The notes: generated from the sequence alone by a model not told the origin. DNA of 64,000 nt from Nymphaea colorata (GCF_008831285.2 NC_045140.1:27298131-27362130); one strand, 5' to 3'; positions 46,348 through 59,207 are shown, counted from the stretch's first letter. Program-made: numbers and translations.

Positions 46348-46817
46348 CACTCCTTGGTTTACACTTCTTTGTATTATGCCTACCCTTTAAGCCACGCCAA
46401 CAATATATATATATATATATAGTGAGCCCATGTGGGTGGGTCCTGATAAAAAGGAGCACTTGAGCATATATGACAAGGAGAGTTAAGAAGAAGGTGGATA
46501 AGGCGAATCAAAAGTAGTTCATGTGCAGTGTAATTAAAAGCCACTGCATTGGATGCCCTCTCTCATCAAAATGTGAAACTGCAAGGAGACATGAAAAGGT
46601 TGGGAAGGTACAGAGGGCACCCCATAAAGTGGCTCATGCTCTATATTAAAAGCCAGCCCAATATCACACTCCTTGTCAAAATTGAGAGGTGACAGGCATA
46701 CATGTTTGGCAACTGTTAGGTCACGTGATTTCTCCCTATCTAAAACCCTAGCCATACCCATGCAAGGGCCTACTTTTTATCAACTTCAGGGTTTTTAGGG
46801 TTTAGCACGATTCATAT
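44497..46817. other. Segment present only in the left cluster unit
   Basis: The right unit jumps from the equivalent of 44497 to the equivalent of about 46817, so this 2.3 kb was inserted here or deleted there. A 99-codon plus-strand frame (45081-45380) has a hydrophobic stretch LFFLLSFILAALSSS followed by MHADPVAEIIATATV, which resembles a signal peptide but matches no family I know. A 66-codon Lys-rich frame lies at 44578-44778. Neither is called as a gene. Confidence 0.45.
46226..46401. repeat. 54-bp direct repeat around an (AT)n tract
   Basis: AACACTCCTTGGTTTACACTTC... through AAGCCACGCCAAC occurs twice (46226-46279 and 46348-46401), separated by a (TA)n/(TG)n tract and followed by another (AT)n run. 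It is probably a local duplication driven by the microsatellite. Confidence 0.85.
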
Positions 46818-47699
46818 GTGGGCATCTGCCCACACAAACTTGTATTGAATTATACAAATATGTTTATTTGTAAACATATATGGGGATGAGGCTGGTGAAG
46901 GAACTAAACTCAAACGTACTAGTGTTTTATCTATTTTCTCAAAAGTGAAGTGTGTTTCTGCAAAATGTTCAGTGGAGATTGAATGCCAAGAATACGTTCA
47001 TAATTGTATAAAAAAAATATCACGAACATATGCACGGATGGACATACTCATGGAGACCTATTATGGAGTTCGCTGTCACATAACTTTTCGAGATTCTCGA
47101 TTTGATACCTCTTTCTTTCTTTTTCTTTTTTTTTTTTTACCGAAGCCTAATTCAACGGTGAGAGCAATATACTACTTTATTAATGTGGGGCCAGGCCACC
47201 GAGGCTGGCTGTTTCCTGACTGTAATCAATTTCTCCATAAGAGTTTCAAAGAAAGTCTCTTAATGAACGATCAGGTTCCACTCGAGGCAGTGAGACATCT
47301 TGGGCTTTGTAAAAGAAAAGGGATACAAAGTAACCACTTATGATATTCCTCATGTCCCCAAATGGAGGGGGCGAAATTTAACTGACATTATTGCATGCAT
47401 CACGTTTCGCGATTTATGAAAAGAATATGAATGCCAGTTTCATTCATTAAAGTTGCATTCCCTTTCCTTACTGGAAACTTTAATGCCATTATATTGAACT
47501 GCTAATCTCTGTTTCCTATGTAAAACTTTCACGCTTGGAGTCAAGAAAGTTTATTGTTTTGGGTATGATGTCTAAAATTCGATCTCTTAGTTCATATTTT
47601 GTCCTCAACAATGTTCTCTCACTCACATTTTTGTTGAAAAAGAAAAAGAAAAAGCCTTATGTCTTTGTTCACATGAGAACTCAAAAACACTAAATAGTT

Positions 47700-47895
47700 G
47701 GGGATGTCAACAGATTAAATGCAAATTGGATATACCCTTAATGATATCTACTTTTTTAGACATTTTCATATTCGGATTCAAACACAAACAAAGAGAATTC
47801 ATGTATGAACCAGAATTTGAATCTGAAATTCGATTTCACAATCCAAATCTAAATTTTGACCCCAATTTGGCCTATTTTCAAAATGGAAAAGCATT
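47700..47895. repeat. MITE-like repeat, truncated
   Basis: Begins GGGATGTCAACAGATTAAATGC like the copy at 59208, and is cut at 47896 by copia-derived sequence. Confidence 0.6.
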
Positions 47896-48840
47896 TGATA
47901 GTAGGTTTTTTGCAATTCCAGGAACATAAAAAACTTGAGGCAAATTAAATTTTGTCTCATTAACAGAGACAAAGGCATTACCAATATTGGAGATAAGAAC
48001 ATTAGATCCATTGAAGATCAACACACCATTTGTACCCATATAATCTGATTTCTTATGCAGTCATATGGGAAGTGCTTGTGTCTAGGTACCACGCCACATT
48101 TGTAGGTTGTTGTTCTAAGGCAATGCCAGCAAATAACTTAAGAATATCATAACATGGGCGAGTGGTGTGATATTTTCTACCACAAAATTAACATACTACA
48201 GGCGGATTTATCGAGTTAGAATCCTTAAACCCGCGGTTACAGTGATTTTGATGATAAGAATTATTTTGTTGATTTCCATTATTTTGAGTAAACTGTTGTC
48301 TGCCCCTACCACACCCCCTATAGGAACCACTATGCCCATGCCCTCGTTGGCTAAAGAAGGCCACAGAATTTTCAACTTGTTGAAAGGCATGATCATTCAT
48401 ATTTTAAAGTCTTTTTTCATGATTCAACAACAGAACGTATATCTCAACAAAAGTAGGCAGATTCTTCATTGTGGTAATTGAAGTTATAGAACTTTCATAT
48501 AGGTAGATAATTCACTAAGTGTGGTGTATAATAGTATCATCAGAAACAACTTCATTGACAACACATAAAGCTACCATGGAGAGATCTCTCTTTCGCACGT
48601 CTTGAAGATCTCATTTTAATTGCAAAATTTTCGGATTTTGTGCTCTTTTGACAACAACGTGAAGATTTTCCTTCTCATGTTTTAAATTCACAAACAAGTA
48701 ACAGCAGATGAATCTGAGGAGATGCTCATTGAAGCATGTTAAGCTGAGGAACATGAATGCCAATTGCCTAAATTTTCTTCATTCCTATAAATGGCTCCAC
48801 CTTTTTCTTCAGCTGTTTCCTTTTCGTATTGGAAAGCTAA
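47896..48840 (-). mobile_element. Decayed copia fragment (gag and protease region)
   Basis: Near-identical to 25247-26180, with the same gag tail (FFSQRGHGHSGSYRGCGRGR) and protease-flanking frames. The integrase part present at 23990-25200 is missing. Followed by block C. Confidence 0.82.
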
Positions 48841-48884
48841 CATTCTTAGTGAAAATTAATTAAGAAGAAACATTTTTGGAGCGC

Positions 48885-50160
48885 GATAACATACATTGCT
48901 CTACTTAATTGGAAGTTGTGTGAAGTTGTCATGTTATACAACCTCTTTGCATTCAAAAGCAACTATACAAGACGAGGACATATTGAATGAAACATCCAAA
49001 ATTTTGGCGATTTTTTGGAATAATTTTTGAAAGATACCCCTATTATGTAATAACCATAAGAGCCGCAGTTCCTCAAAGACAAAAACATGAATATGATTAT
49101 TTCCTTGGTAGCTTCTGTAAAGCCCTAACTTCTACTTACATGATGAATTGGCAACTCCTCCTCAGAGTTATAAAACGATCAGGAGTTAAAGAGATTGTTT
49201 GGCTGGTGAAGGAGTTGAACCAACCAAGGTAGATCTATGTTTGGACTTGACCATTGTCATTCTTCTTCTTCTAAAATGTCCTACTACTGGTGTTCAAACT
49301 CAATCTGAAATTAGAATGGGACACTCTCTCTCTCTCTTTACTTGTGCTATATAGGGAACCCGATCTGAACTTGGAAATGGGCTCTTTATATCTCGTCATT
49401 GGCCGGCTGAGGTAGAAAGACGCTCATTAAAATATGAAGATCTCAGGTTAGATAGAGATATACAGGAGAGACGCATTCCTAATTTACACTGCTAAAATGT
49501 CTTGCCTAAGCGTAGAAGGGAATGGAGGATTTGATCTTAAATCCATTGATCGCTATGAAAATATTATCACGTTAGAAGTCAGGTAACCTAATACTTTTGC
49601 CATGCACAAACAAAAATGTATCCTTTTATGAACGCGCAGAGGCGTGAGGTTATTTGTAAATGAGACCAACATTTTCTTCAATTCAGAGGTTCATGCCAAA
49701 CCGTTTATTGCTAATTTAACCACAGGATCGTAAACGACTAAACGTTGTTATTGGCTCTCTACATTGTTTTTCTCTTCATGGATCTCCAATGTTCAACCTG
49801 GTAACTGTGCAACCAATGGATGGAAGATGAACAGAGAGTTGTGGTTGGCATCCTGCAAAGCATCAGGCTAGGCTTTCTCCCCAACCTTCTCTGCATTTCA
49901 TAAATTCAAGGAAAAAATTTTGGTAAATGTTGGAGGATGAGCTTCTTCTACCCAGCAATATGACCTATATGGAAATTCAGAAATGCCTGAGGCCTGACTG
50001 CAAAAGCATAGTTTCTACAGGGAATTCTCAGGTGGTCTTGAACGCCGTAAAGAGCATTTTCTACTGCTTTATCAGAACTAAACACGAGCAAAGGATTAAA
50101 CTATGGTGCTTCATTAATGTCTGGCGTAATAGATGACGTTTAAAGAACGGTAATCAGTTG
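48885..50160 (-). repeat. Copia upstream block C
   Basis: Third copy of blocks A and B, starting at GGAGCGCGATAACATAC next to the copia gag leader, as expected for a primer site plus LTR. It continues without a break into the spacer (50161-50486) before PG1-beta pseudogene B. Confidence 0.5.
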
Positions 50161-50486
50161 TCTTCCAAATAGTGAAGCGGTAAAGAGGGGCAAGAACTGC
50201 AATTGGACCAGTAAAGGGGCAAAATGGCACCCATGTTTTTGGTCTGCTGTAAGCTTGCCCATATATATGTTGAACATTTTGTTTAGTTCTTTGTTATGCA
50301 TAGAATGAACTTTAAGGCATTAGATACAATATCTAAGGTGTGGTTTTTGGACTTTTTGGTAACCTCGCAGGAAAATTTTATTTCCTGCGTAAGCAACAGC
50401 CGGGATTGAAATTTCTGAGCACAAACAAGATCTTAATTTTCCTAAACCACAAAGACTTCGAGGCAGCCCACTAAACCTGGGAGGCC

Positions 50487-51430
50487 CATATGAAGTCATT
50501 CTGAAAGATGAAGTGGCACACCTCGATCTCCCCTGGCTTGTGTCCCAGCGCCCTGAACGTCGTATGGCCCGCACTCCACCTCTACGTCGTACACCTTGAC
50601 GCGTGGCACTGCACGACAATAGTCGACCAGGTAAGGAGGTGGCACGACACGGCCCTGGTTACCCCGCCGCCGTTCCGGCCGCGGACCTCCCCCACCACCA
50701 CCATCCTCCCGGAGCCGACTGTGTTGGCCATCGTCGAGACCCGCGCCTTCTCTCCGAGCACCGATGCCGCAAACTCTGCCATCCCTCGAGGGAGGTCACA
50801 CATCGCTTCCTTTCGTCCTTCACCGGCGGCGGCTCACAGTCTGCTAAGGTTCTAGCCATCGATCCCTGAAAAAGGAAAACAAGGGCGTCATCGGTTGTGA
50901 TTTTCCAGAGAGGAATCCGTCGTACCCACTGATGCCTACTGCAGACTGCTGGAGTTTAGAATGCAGATAAGCTCCGGCAACCATGTGGAGTTGAACGGAA
51001 GCTTGTCGACGATCGTCCTTGGCAAGAACGACCTCGGAGGCATCTTGTCGTGGATATCCGGCATGGGTATCTGGTTCCCGGACAGGAGATCCGCCCCTCG
51101 GAAGAATTTACCGGGCTCCACGAGTGCGGAGGTGGGGCGGGAGGAAGCGTTGATGTAACACCGAAGGTGGTGGTCGTCTCGTGGTACTCCTTGAGCGTGG
51201 TGTTCTCGCTCACGTAGGAGGAGAACGACGCCATCGCTCTGTTACTGTCCTTTCCATAGTCTGTGAACTCAGCTAGTGGGTTCGAAGAGTTGCCGTAGCT
51301 GCCAAAGATGAATCCAGCACCATTACTGCTCAGCCGGTAGGACCGGAAAACATTGTCAGGCTTCTTTGCTCTGTCCGCATATTGCTGGAACATCTCGCTT
51401 CATTGGCTAGTTGACGTTAATCCGAAACGT

Positions 51431-51472
<42 letters not shown>

Positions 51473-51518
51473 CTGCAGCCACTATAGTGAGGAGGAAGAA
51501 GAAGGGGAACAGCGCCAT
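50487..51518 (-). pseudogene. PG1-beta pseudogene B
   Basis: Right-unit counterpart of pseudogene A, without the copia and MITE insertions. The BURP exon (50487-50857) has a deletion near 50580 that removes the third CH region, plus frameshifts. Exon 2 keeps PPRSFLPRTIVDKLPF and about half of the F-x-x-Y repeats, with a one-base loss near 51157. The N-terminal part of exon 2 is deleted; (GA)n follows. A separate exon 1 survives (51518-51474, MALFPFFFLLTIVAA then a GTATTC donor). It gives the empty site for both insertions in copy A. Confidence 0.85.
51432..51469. repeat. (GA)n microsatellite
   Basis: About 19 GA units in what was intron 1 of PG1-beta pseudogene B. Intron 1 of the intact genes has a shorter GA-rich tract at the same place. 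Confidence 0.9.
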
Positions 51519-52716
51519 TGAAGAAGCAGAAGAATCCAAGTGGCGATTCTGATCAGTGACGAGGTGAAAAAAGAAGGAGATTGGGTTTAAGTATACAATC
51601 AAGAGGGCCATGAAACCAGGGAAGAGATGTACAGGGTCGCTTTCGAACAGAATGTCTCACCATTGGACGATTTTCTTCCTCCATTTTGATCTTCACTTTC
51701 AATCTGCGGATCCCACCGTGCTTGCCCTTTTCTGATCATGTCCTAGTGGTCTGGCACCATGCTGCCTACCGGTGGCCATGATCGCATCAAAAAGAGTCGA
51801 AACCTTACTGAACTGTGTCCGATGTTTGTACGTACCGGCGTGTGCGTTCAGGTGTACACACACCCCCGATATATCTCACGAGTTTGTAATCGAGATCTTT
51901 TCTGAAAAAAATCCATAAAGTTCTTCTCATAAATTTTAACATTGAGAACCATATATATCTCACGAGTCATCGCATGCGAACTTTGTGCCGACAGCCTTGG
52001 GTTCTGAGTCAATTCATGATCTTCGATTAACATCAATGCAATCCACATGCGAATTATTTGTTGGTAGCTGTAATCCATTTATGTCCACTTGGGCACGCAT
52101 GTGGATCCATTTACACATATTTTTTGGGAGTTTGATTTCCTTAGGGTTTGGCATTCAAATTTTGAAACCTATTCTACATGTGAAACTTCATAATCAATCT
52201 ACAAAATGAATGTCAGTAATTCTTTTTCAGATGAAGAAGCACAGTTTTAATTTGTTGAAGATTTTGAGTTGGAAGAACGTCCATAGTAGATTGTTGGTAA
52301 CTGATCTGTATAGGAATTCAGTTTCTAGAAAAGTTGGTTTGTGTAGCAGTAACCCGTTTCCATTCATGGCAAGCTTAATCCTCGTTCAAACTATGTCATC
52401 GTCCGGTTGTGAATATATATATATATATACATATGCCGGCTTTCTCTTAGCATATGGGGCTTTACATAATGCATCGGGTGCTTCTGATTGGACGGAGATC
52501 CAAATAAAGTAAGGATTTTGCACACCACCACCCTTCTGTCTCTGTGTTTTATGTGTGTGTATATATATATATAAATTAAGTTTTTAAAAATATGAAATGA
52601 CGTACTACATCTTTAAATAAATTACATTTTCTTATTGCGATAAGAATCCAAAAGCAGATATCTCTTCAAATGGAACGGATTTTGTCTTTGTGGGGTATAA
52701 TGGCAGCAAATGGAAC

Positions 52717-53049
52717 GGAGGGTGTGAGCGTCAATATAACGAGCATAGGCAGCCGCCTGAGTGGCGTTTAAAGGCGAGGCTTTGCCGAGGAGGAATGCAG
52801 GCAGCTCGGTGTTGGGGAAGGTCCGGCGCCAGTATCTGAGAAAAGACGCCTTGGGTGAGAAGGGGCTCACGCTTTCTCTTCCTTTACCTGCTGCATTAGA
52901 TGCCTGTGCCCAAAAGATAAGCATTATAAGCCGTAAGGATATCTTTTACAGAGAGTGTGTGTGTGTGTGCATGTGTCAGCGTGTGGGAGAGAGGCGTCCT
53001 ACTGAAGAAGAAGAAGAGAAAGGAAGAAATTGAAGGAGAGGAGATCCAT
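52717..53049 (-). pseudogene. PG1-beta pseudogene C, 5' fragment
   Basis: Exon 1 (start 53049, MDLLSFNFFLSLLLL then a changed splice region) and the first 200 or so bases of exon 2 (ASNAAGKGRESVSPFSPKAS to ARYIDAHTLRSICC). Homology then stops. The upstream 250 bp matches the promoter region of the intact genes. The frame of exon 1 runs into a stop where the donor should be, so splicing may also be lost. Confidence 0.8.
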
Positions 53050-53625
53050 ATCGGCCGGAAGAACCAGTGGAAAGCAGAGGACCTGAGAGCGCGCGGAGAG
53101 AAGTAAAGGGTATAAATAAACGGACTGTGGCCTCCGGCTGTCTTAGGCGGAGGGAAATGACCGCTGCAAGACTCAGATTTCGGTGAACGCGCCATGGCAG
53201 CTTTCCTGCGTTATTTTCCTTTATTAAATTCCCTCTCTCCCTTGGGATTGATTTCGGACGTGGGTGGATCCAGATCAACTCCTCAGTGGTGCGGGTGTAG
53301 TAGGGTCTGGCATTGAAATTTTGAAACCTATACGTGTGAAACTTCATAATTAATCTAAAAAACGAATTGCAGTAACTCTTTTTAGATGACGAAGAACAAT
53401 TTTAATTTGTTGAAGATTTTGAGTCGGAAGGAGATGTATAATGGATTGTTGGAAACTAATCTGCATTCCAATTCCGTTTTACTTGGAACGATGCCCACTA
53501 ATAAAAACTGAAAGAATGTATGCTAGCCGAAGTCGGGGCCTTGTCTTCAATAACGAGTTTTATTTTTTTTCTAGAAAAGTTGGTTTGTATATTAGTAACC
53601 CGTTTCAATTGAAGGCAGATTTAAG

Positions 53626-53975
53626 ATGCCCCGACGATTGACCGGTGATGGAACACCGCCGGGCAAAATATGTCCCTTAAACACGCCGGCCTCCGACTCA
53701 GAGACCGGACAGCCCCTTCGACGCCAGGCGCCACCATCACCATCTTTGCCGCCTCCAGCTACTTCGACCTCTATATCTGTCGTCTGCCCTGTTCCCTGGC
53801 ACCACCATTCCCTCTAGAGGGGCCCGAAGTTGCCGGAGAGGCGGCGGAGCTGGGGTCCATCAGATTTTCCAAGCTCTAACGGCTCATGGGAATTCCGTAA
53901 AGTCCATCCCTACGGCGCTGAAGGAGGTGTACAAAATCTTGGAGAATGCGTACTGTGAGGATGGCTGACTACGAG
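53626..53975 (+). other. GC-rich duplicated segment, second copy
   Basis: Copy of 39541-39880 with small indels (for example an extra AAAGTCC near 53900). The longer of the two left-copy frames is broken here, which suggests no conserved protein. Confidence 0.4.
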
Positions 53976-55457
53976 ATGCCAATATACGCAGAATATTAAT
54001 AAACTATATAAATCTTTTTTTATTCCCTTTTTTCACTTTTTTTTTTCGCTTTCCTCAATTTTTTTTATCTTTTTTATGTATTTTAATTGCCAAATTTTGT
54101 TTTTACGTTTTTATATTTTATTTTAGTTTTTTAAAATTTTAATTTTGCTGTTATTTTTCTAAAAAAATGACCGTATTATATCCAAGAAGAAACGCCTTAT
54201 TGTATTTGTAACAATAACTTAATGTACCATGAATTTATTACCAATCTTTTATTTCAGTAAAAAAAACAGATTTATGGATTTCAAATATGAAGTGATCAAA
54301 ACTCTCTTAAATTTAATGTAATAAAAGTAATAGAGTCGAATCTTCATCGTATCTCTTATTTAGATTTGGATGCTATTATAGTGTTATACCAATTCTGAAT
54401 CTTTAATTTAAATCTAACTAATATTCAAAATAAATTTCTTTTACAAGATTTAACTAAATTGAATATTTAATTCTTGGTTCAATTCTCAACCTTTTTTTAG
54501 TTGAGGTCAACACGGGCCCAGCTTTTGGACCTACAAATCGTGTCACGTCAACACATGGCATAACTTTAATTGTATTCCTTTTTTAGATAATCACATGTTC
54601 ACATTCAAATATAAATAAAAAAAAATCATATCGGAAATCTAATTTCACGATCTGAATCTGATCCATATCTGATTTTTGCATTCATATCCAAAACCAAATT
54701 TTCAATGGAATTTGATCAATTTTCAAGATAAGAGAGAATTAGATATAAAATAAATTTTAACATGATAGAAAAAGGAGTTGGAGTGGGAACTATGGACTCG
54801 TCTTGGATCTTATGCAGATCTCTTCCCTTTTCCTTACTTATTTTAGTTTCTTTCTTTCTTTTTCCGTGTTTTGGTTGGTCATTAAATCTTTCCCAATATT
54901 ATATATGAAAACTTGTCTGAAACATGTATACATTAAATCTTTCCCAATATTAACACAAAGCACGGTATGTTTCTGTTAGGTGCTTTGTATTTTAAAAGTA
55001 ACTTCAAAACATTCTGTTGCCCTTCTGTTGTAAAATTGAAATACTTTCTTGCATTCCACGCAGTACCCTGATGAGTCAATGTGAGACAGATAGTAAGCAC
55101 CAGGGAGGAGGGCGATGCAGGTGGGTCAGATCTAACATGGTCATGTATTTATCATTTGTTGAACGGACCTTTCTCATTCATTGTTGAGAGAAGTTAATGG
55201 TACTGATCTTAGTAAAGGAACTCGTTGCTTCTCAACCAACAGTAAGTAATGTGAAAGTAGTCAGTCATCTATGTCACAAAATGCGAACAATCTGCAATAT
55301 CCGTATCACAAAACACTTGGAAATGATGGTAGAGTAGATTCGAAGCCATCTTCATTACCACAACATCGGGAAGCTCGAGTTCTATTTTTCATAAATTATT
55401 CTCAATACAGCTAGACGGGAGCTTCCTTCCTTTGCGGCCTGCATTGCAGCGGCGGCA

Positions 55458-57792
55458 CTAGTAGCGAGCGACCCATATGAAGTCATTCTGGAAGATGAAG
55501 TGGCACACCTCGATCTCCCCTGGCCTGTGTCCCAGAGCCCTGAACGCCGCGTGGCCGGCGCTCCACTGGGTCGTGTCCAGGTGGCAGATCGCCACCGCCT
55601 GATTGGCCTTCTTCCCTTCCAACATCACCTCCACGTCATACACTTTGACAAGTGGCAGGGCATGGCAATAGTAAACCAGGTAAGGAAAGAGGCTCTGGTG
55701 GCACGACACGGCCCGGGTCACCCCGCCACCGTTCCGGCCCTGGACTTTCCCCACCTCCACCATCCTGCCGGAGCCGGCCGTGTTGGCCGTCGTCGAGACC
55801 CATGCCTTCTCACCCAGTATCGATGCTGCGAACTCTGCCATTCCCTCGATCGAGGTCACACATCTTTTCGTTTCACTTTTCACCGCCGGCCGCTCGCAGT
55901 CGGCCAACGTTCGGCCCATCGCCACCTGAGTGAAAAGGTGTGTTCTCAAATAAGGTTATGTTCGAATCTTTACAGCAGCTGAAAAGGTGTGTTCTCAAAA
56001 GGATGAACTCAGCAACTTCACGTTCTAAGTAAAAAAAACCACATCTTTAAGGTCAGATAAAAATGTTTGACCTTAAATTAGTGAATTTGAGAACATCTCA
56101 AATATCACCGCCGATCTAAAATACACGCTAAAAGTGATTTAGTTTTCAAAACAATATCTACACAAAAGATTGGAGCCTGCCAACAGTAGGTAGAAACTTG
56201 AAAGAGCGTAAAACAGAGGTGACGTAATCGGATCTGACCATTGTTTTAGATACCCAAATGCATACCCCGGTCCATCCCCTTCAAAGAACTCGGATCTAGG
56301 AGTTCTGGAGGAAGAATGACAATGACCCGACTCGAAGATGACACAGACTACGAAGCAAATCCGTCTTACCTGCAAGCCGGAGGCGTTGAGCGTCTGAATG
56401 AGCTCCGGCAGCCGGCGGGAGCTGAAAGGAAGCTTGTCGGCTATCGACCTCGGGAGAAACGACCTCGGCGGCATCTTGTCCGTGATGTCCGGCACCGGAA
56501 TGTGCTGGCCGGACACGAGAGACGCCTCCCGGAAGAACTTCCCTGGCTCGACGAGCGCCGTGGCGGAGACGGTGGTGTTACGGTAGTCGTTGAAAGTGGT
56601 GCCCGTCCGGTGGTACTCGGTGAACGTGGTGTTGTCTTTGCTGTACATGGTGAAGGACGCGGTGATCGCGTTCCCGTCCTTCCCGTATTCCGTGAACTCA
56701 GCCAACGGGTTCGAGGCGTTGCCATACGTGTCGAACGAAAGGCTTGCACCGTTGTCGCCTTTCCCGTACGACCGGAAAACACTCTCCGGCATGTTGGCGA
56801 GCTCAGAGTATGTTTCAAATTGCTCGAGTCCGGCGTTGGCGTCGGCCTCGTAAGACTGGAACTCGTTCCGAACGACGTTGCCACTGTCGGCGTAGCTGGT
56901 AAACTGATCCAGCGGGCCGTTTCCCTCCTTGTTGTAAGATGTGAACGCGTTGCGAATCACGTTGGAGCTTGTGGAGTAGCCGGTAAACTTGCTCAGAACG
57001 CCGTTGCCGACGGAGCCGTAGGACTTGAAGTCGTTCCCGACAAGATTGGCGTTTTCAGAGTAGCTAGTAAACGACTGAAGACCGCCGTTGGTGTCGTCGC
57101 CGTAGCGGGTGAAGCGGTGCTGATCGACGTTGCCGTTGTCGCCGTAGTTGTTGAATACGCCGACGCCCTCGGTGTCGTATTTGGAGAACCGTCCCGCTCC
57201 GACGTTGCCGTCGGACTCGTAGCGAGTGAACTGCTGGCCTCGCTGATCATGGTCGCCGCCGTAGGTGGTGAAGGTGTCCTTAGCGACGTTGCTGCTGACG
57301 GAGTAGTTAGTGAAGTCGCTGCTGCTGATGGCGCCTGGCTTTGTGTACTTGACGAAGTCGCGGCCGCTGTACTCGGTGAAGCTGTCGGGGACTGGCGCCG
57401 GGGCGGATCCCTTCTTCTTCTTCAGGGATGTGCAGTAGAGGTTGGCGGATGCACAGAACGAAGGGAGGTGCTCTTGGAGGGTGTGAGCGTCAATATAACG
57501 AGCATAGGCAGCCGCCTGAGTGGCGTTTAAAGGCGAGGCTTTGCCGAGGAGGAATGGAGGTAGCTCGGCGTTGGGGAAGGTCCGGCGCCAGTATCTGAGA
57601 AGAGACGCCTTGGGTGAGAAGGGGTTCACGCTTTCTCCTCCTTCACCTGCTGCATTAGATGCCTGTGCCCAAAAAGACAAGCATTATAAGTCATAAGAAC
57701 ATTTTAGAAAGAGAGAGAGTGAGAGAGAGAGAGGGGGAAAGAGGTTTTACAAGAAGAAGAAGAAGAGTGAGGAAGAAGGAGAGGCGATCCAT
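55458..57792 (-). CDS. PG1-beta-like BURP protein, intact, right copy (600 aa)
   Basis: Exons 57792-57751, 57662-56370 and 55925-55458, with the same splice borders and domain order as the gene at 41629-43968. It has one Lys codon fewer in the KKKK tract after exon 2's N-terminal region. About ten other residues differ, for example PDTFTEY to PDSFTEY, VANGILSQF to VGNGVLSKF, and the final residue Asp to Tyr. The BURP exon is otherwise almost unchanged, and all four CH pairs are kept. Both copies therefore look functional. Flanking non-coding DNA has diverged more, with indels, which fits purifying selection on the coding part or conversion between copies. Role as for the left copy: secreted cell-wall polygalacturonase-associated protein, by family. 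Confidence 0.92.
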
Positions 57793-59207
57793 GGCGGCCA
57801 GGCGAACCAGTGGAAAGCAGAGGACGTGAGAGCAGGAGAGGGATGTGAAGGGATAAATAAAGGCGCTCGGGGCTATGGCAATGTTAGGTGGCGGGAGATG
57901 CCCGGCGCCCGCTGCAACTGGTGGGACCCACACAAATACTCAGGTTTCGGTCATCCCGCCACGTTTTTTTGGCAGCTTTCCACCGATATTTTCCTTTATT
58001 TAAATTCCCACCATCGCTCTCGTCTTTCCCAATTGGGAATTGGTCTCGGACGTGGGTGGATCCAGATCAATTCCTCAGTGGATCGGGTCCAAACCCGACC
58101 CAGTCTACTATTTAAATACGTTCTTTACCCTTCCAAAAATCAAGGGTAAATTACAGTGCAGGTGGTCGTCAGTGGGAGTCCCTGGGGATTCGAGGCACGT
58201 TCTCTGCCTCTTCTTTTTGCTTCTCGTCCTTTCATCTCAGTGAAAAAAAAAAAAGAAGTCTAATTTACAGTTTCCCGGCGGGGTTAAATGCTAGAAACGT
58301 TGAGATATGTTTATTTGTATCCGCCCACACAAACTTGTAGTGAATTATACAAATATGTTTATTTGTAAACATATATGGGGATAAGGCTTTTGAATGAACT
58401 AAACTCAAACTTACGAGTGTTTTATTCTATTTTCTCAAAAGTGAAGTGTGTTTCTGCAAAATGTTCAGTGGAGATTGAATGCCAAGAATATGTTCATAAT
58501 TCTATAAAAAAAAATATCACGAACATATGGACGGATGGACATACTCATGGAGACCTATTATGGAGTTTGCTGTCACATAACTTTTCGAGATTGTCGATTT
58601 GATACCTTTTTCTTTTTTCTTTTCTTTTTTTACCGAAGCCTAATTCAACAGTGAGAGCAATATACTACTTTATTAATGTGGGGCCAGGCCACCGAGGCTG
58701 GTTGTTTCCTGACTGTGATCAATTTCTCCATAAGAGTTTCAAAGAAAGTCTCTTAATGAACGATCAGGTTCCACTCGCGGCAGTGAGACATCTTGGGCTT
58801 TCTAAAAGGAAAGGGATACAAAGTAACCACTTATGATATTCCTCATGTCCCCAAATGGAGGGGGCCTTCTTTTTAGATCGGAAATTTAACTGACATTATT
58901 GCATGCATCACGTTTCGCGATTTATGAAAAGAATATGAATGCCAGTTTCAATAATTAAAGTTGCATTCCTTTTCCTTACTGGAAACTTTAATGCCGTTAT
59001 GTTGAACTGCTAATCTCTGTTTCCTATGTAAAACTTTCACGCTTGGAGTCAAGAAAGTTTATTGTTTTGGGTATGATGTCTAAAATTCGATCTCTTAGTT
59101 CATATTTTGTCCTCAACAATGTTCTCTCACTCACATTTTTGTTGAAAAAGAAAAAGAAAAAGCCTTATGTCTTTGTTCACATGAGAACTCAAAAACACTA
59201 AATAGTT

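Larger units (their letters stand above)
37926..47895. repeat. PG1-beta cluster duplication, left unit
   Basis: Corresponds to about 51615-59400, offset roughly 13.7-14.1 kb because of indels. Matching landmarks: 38041/51731, 39293/53378, 39541/53626, 41629/55458 (intact gene) and 46830/58325. A 2.3-kb piece (about 44497-46817) is present only in this unit. Confidence 0.88.

Noticed and set aside
46214..46459. Minus-strand frame with long Ile-Tyr runs
   Set aside because: Translation of an (AT)n microsatellite.
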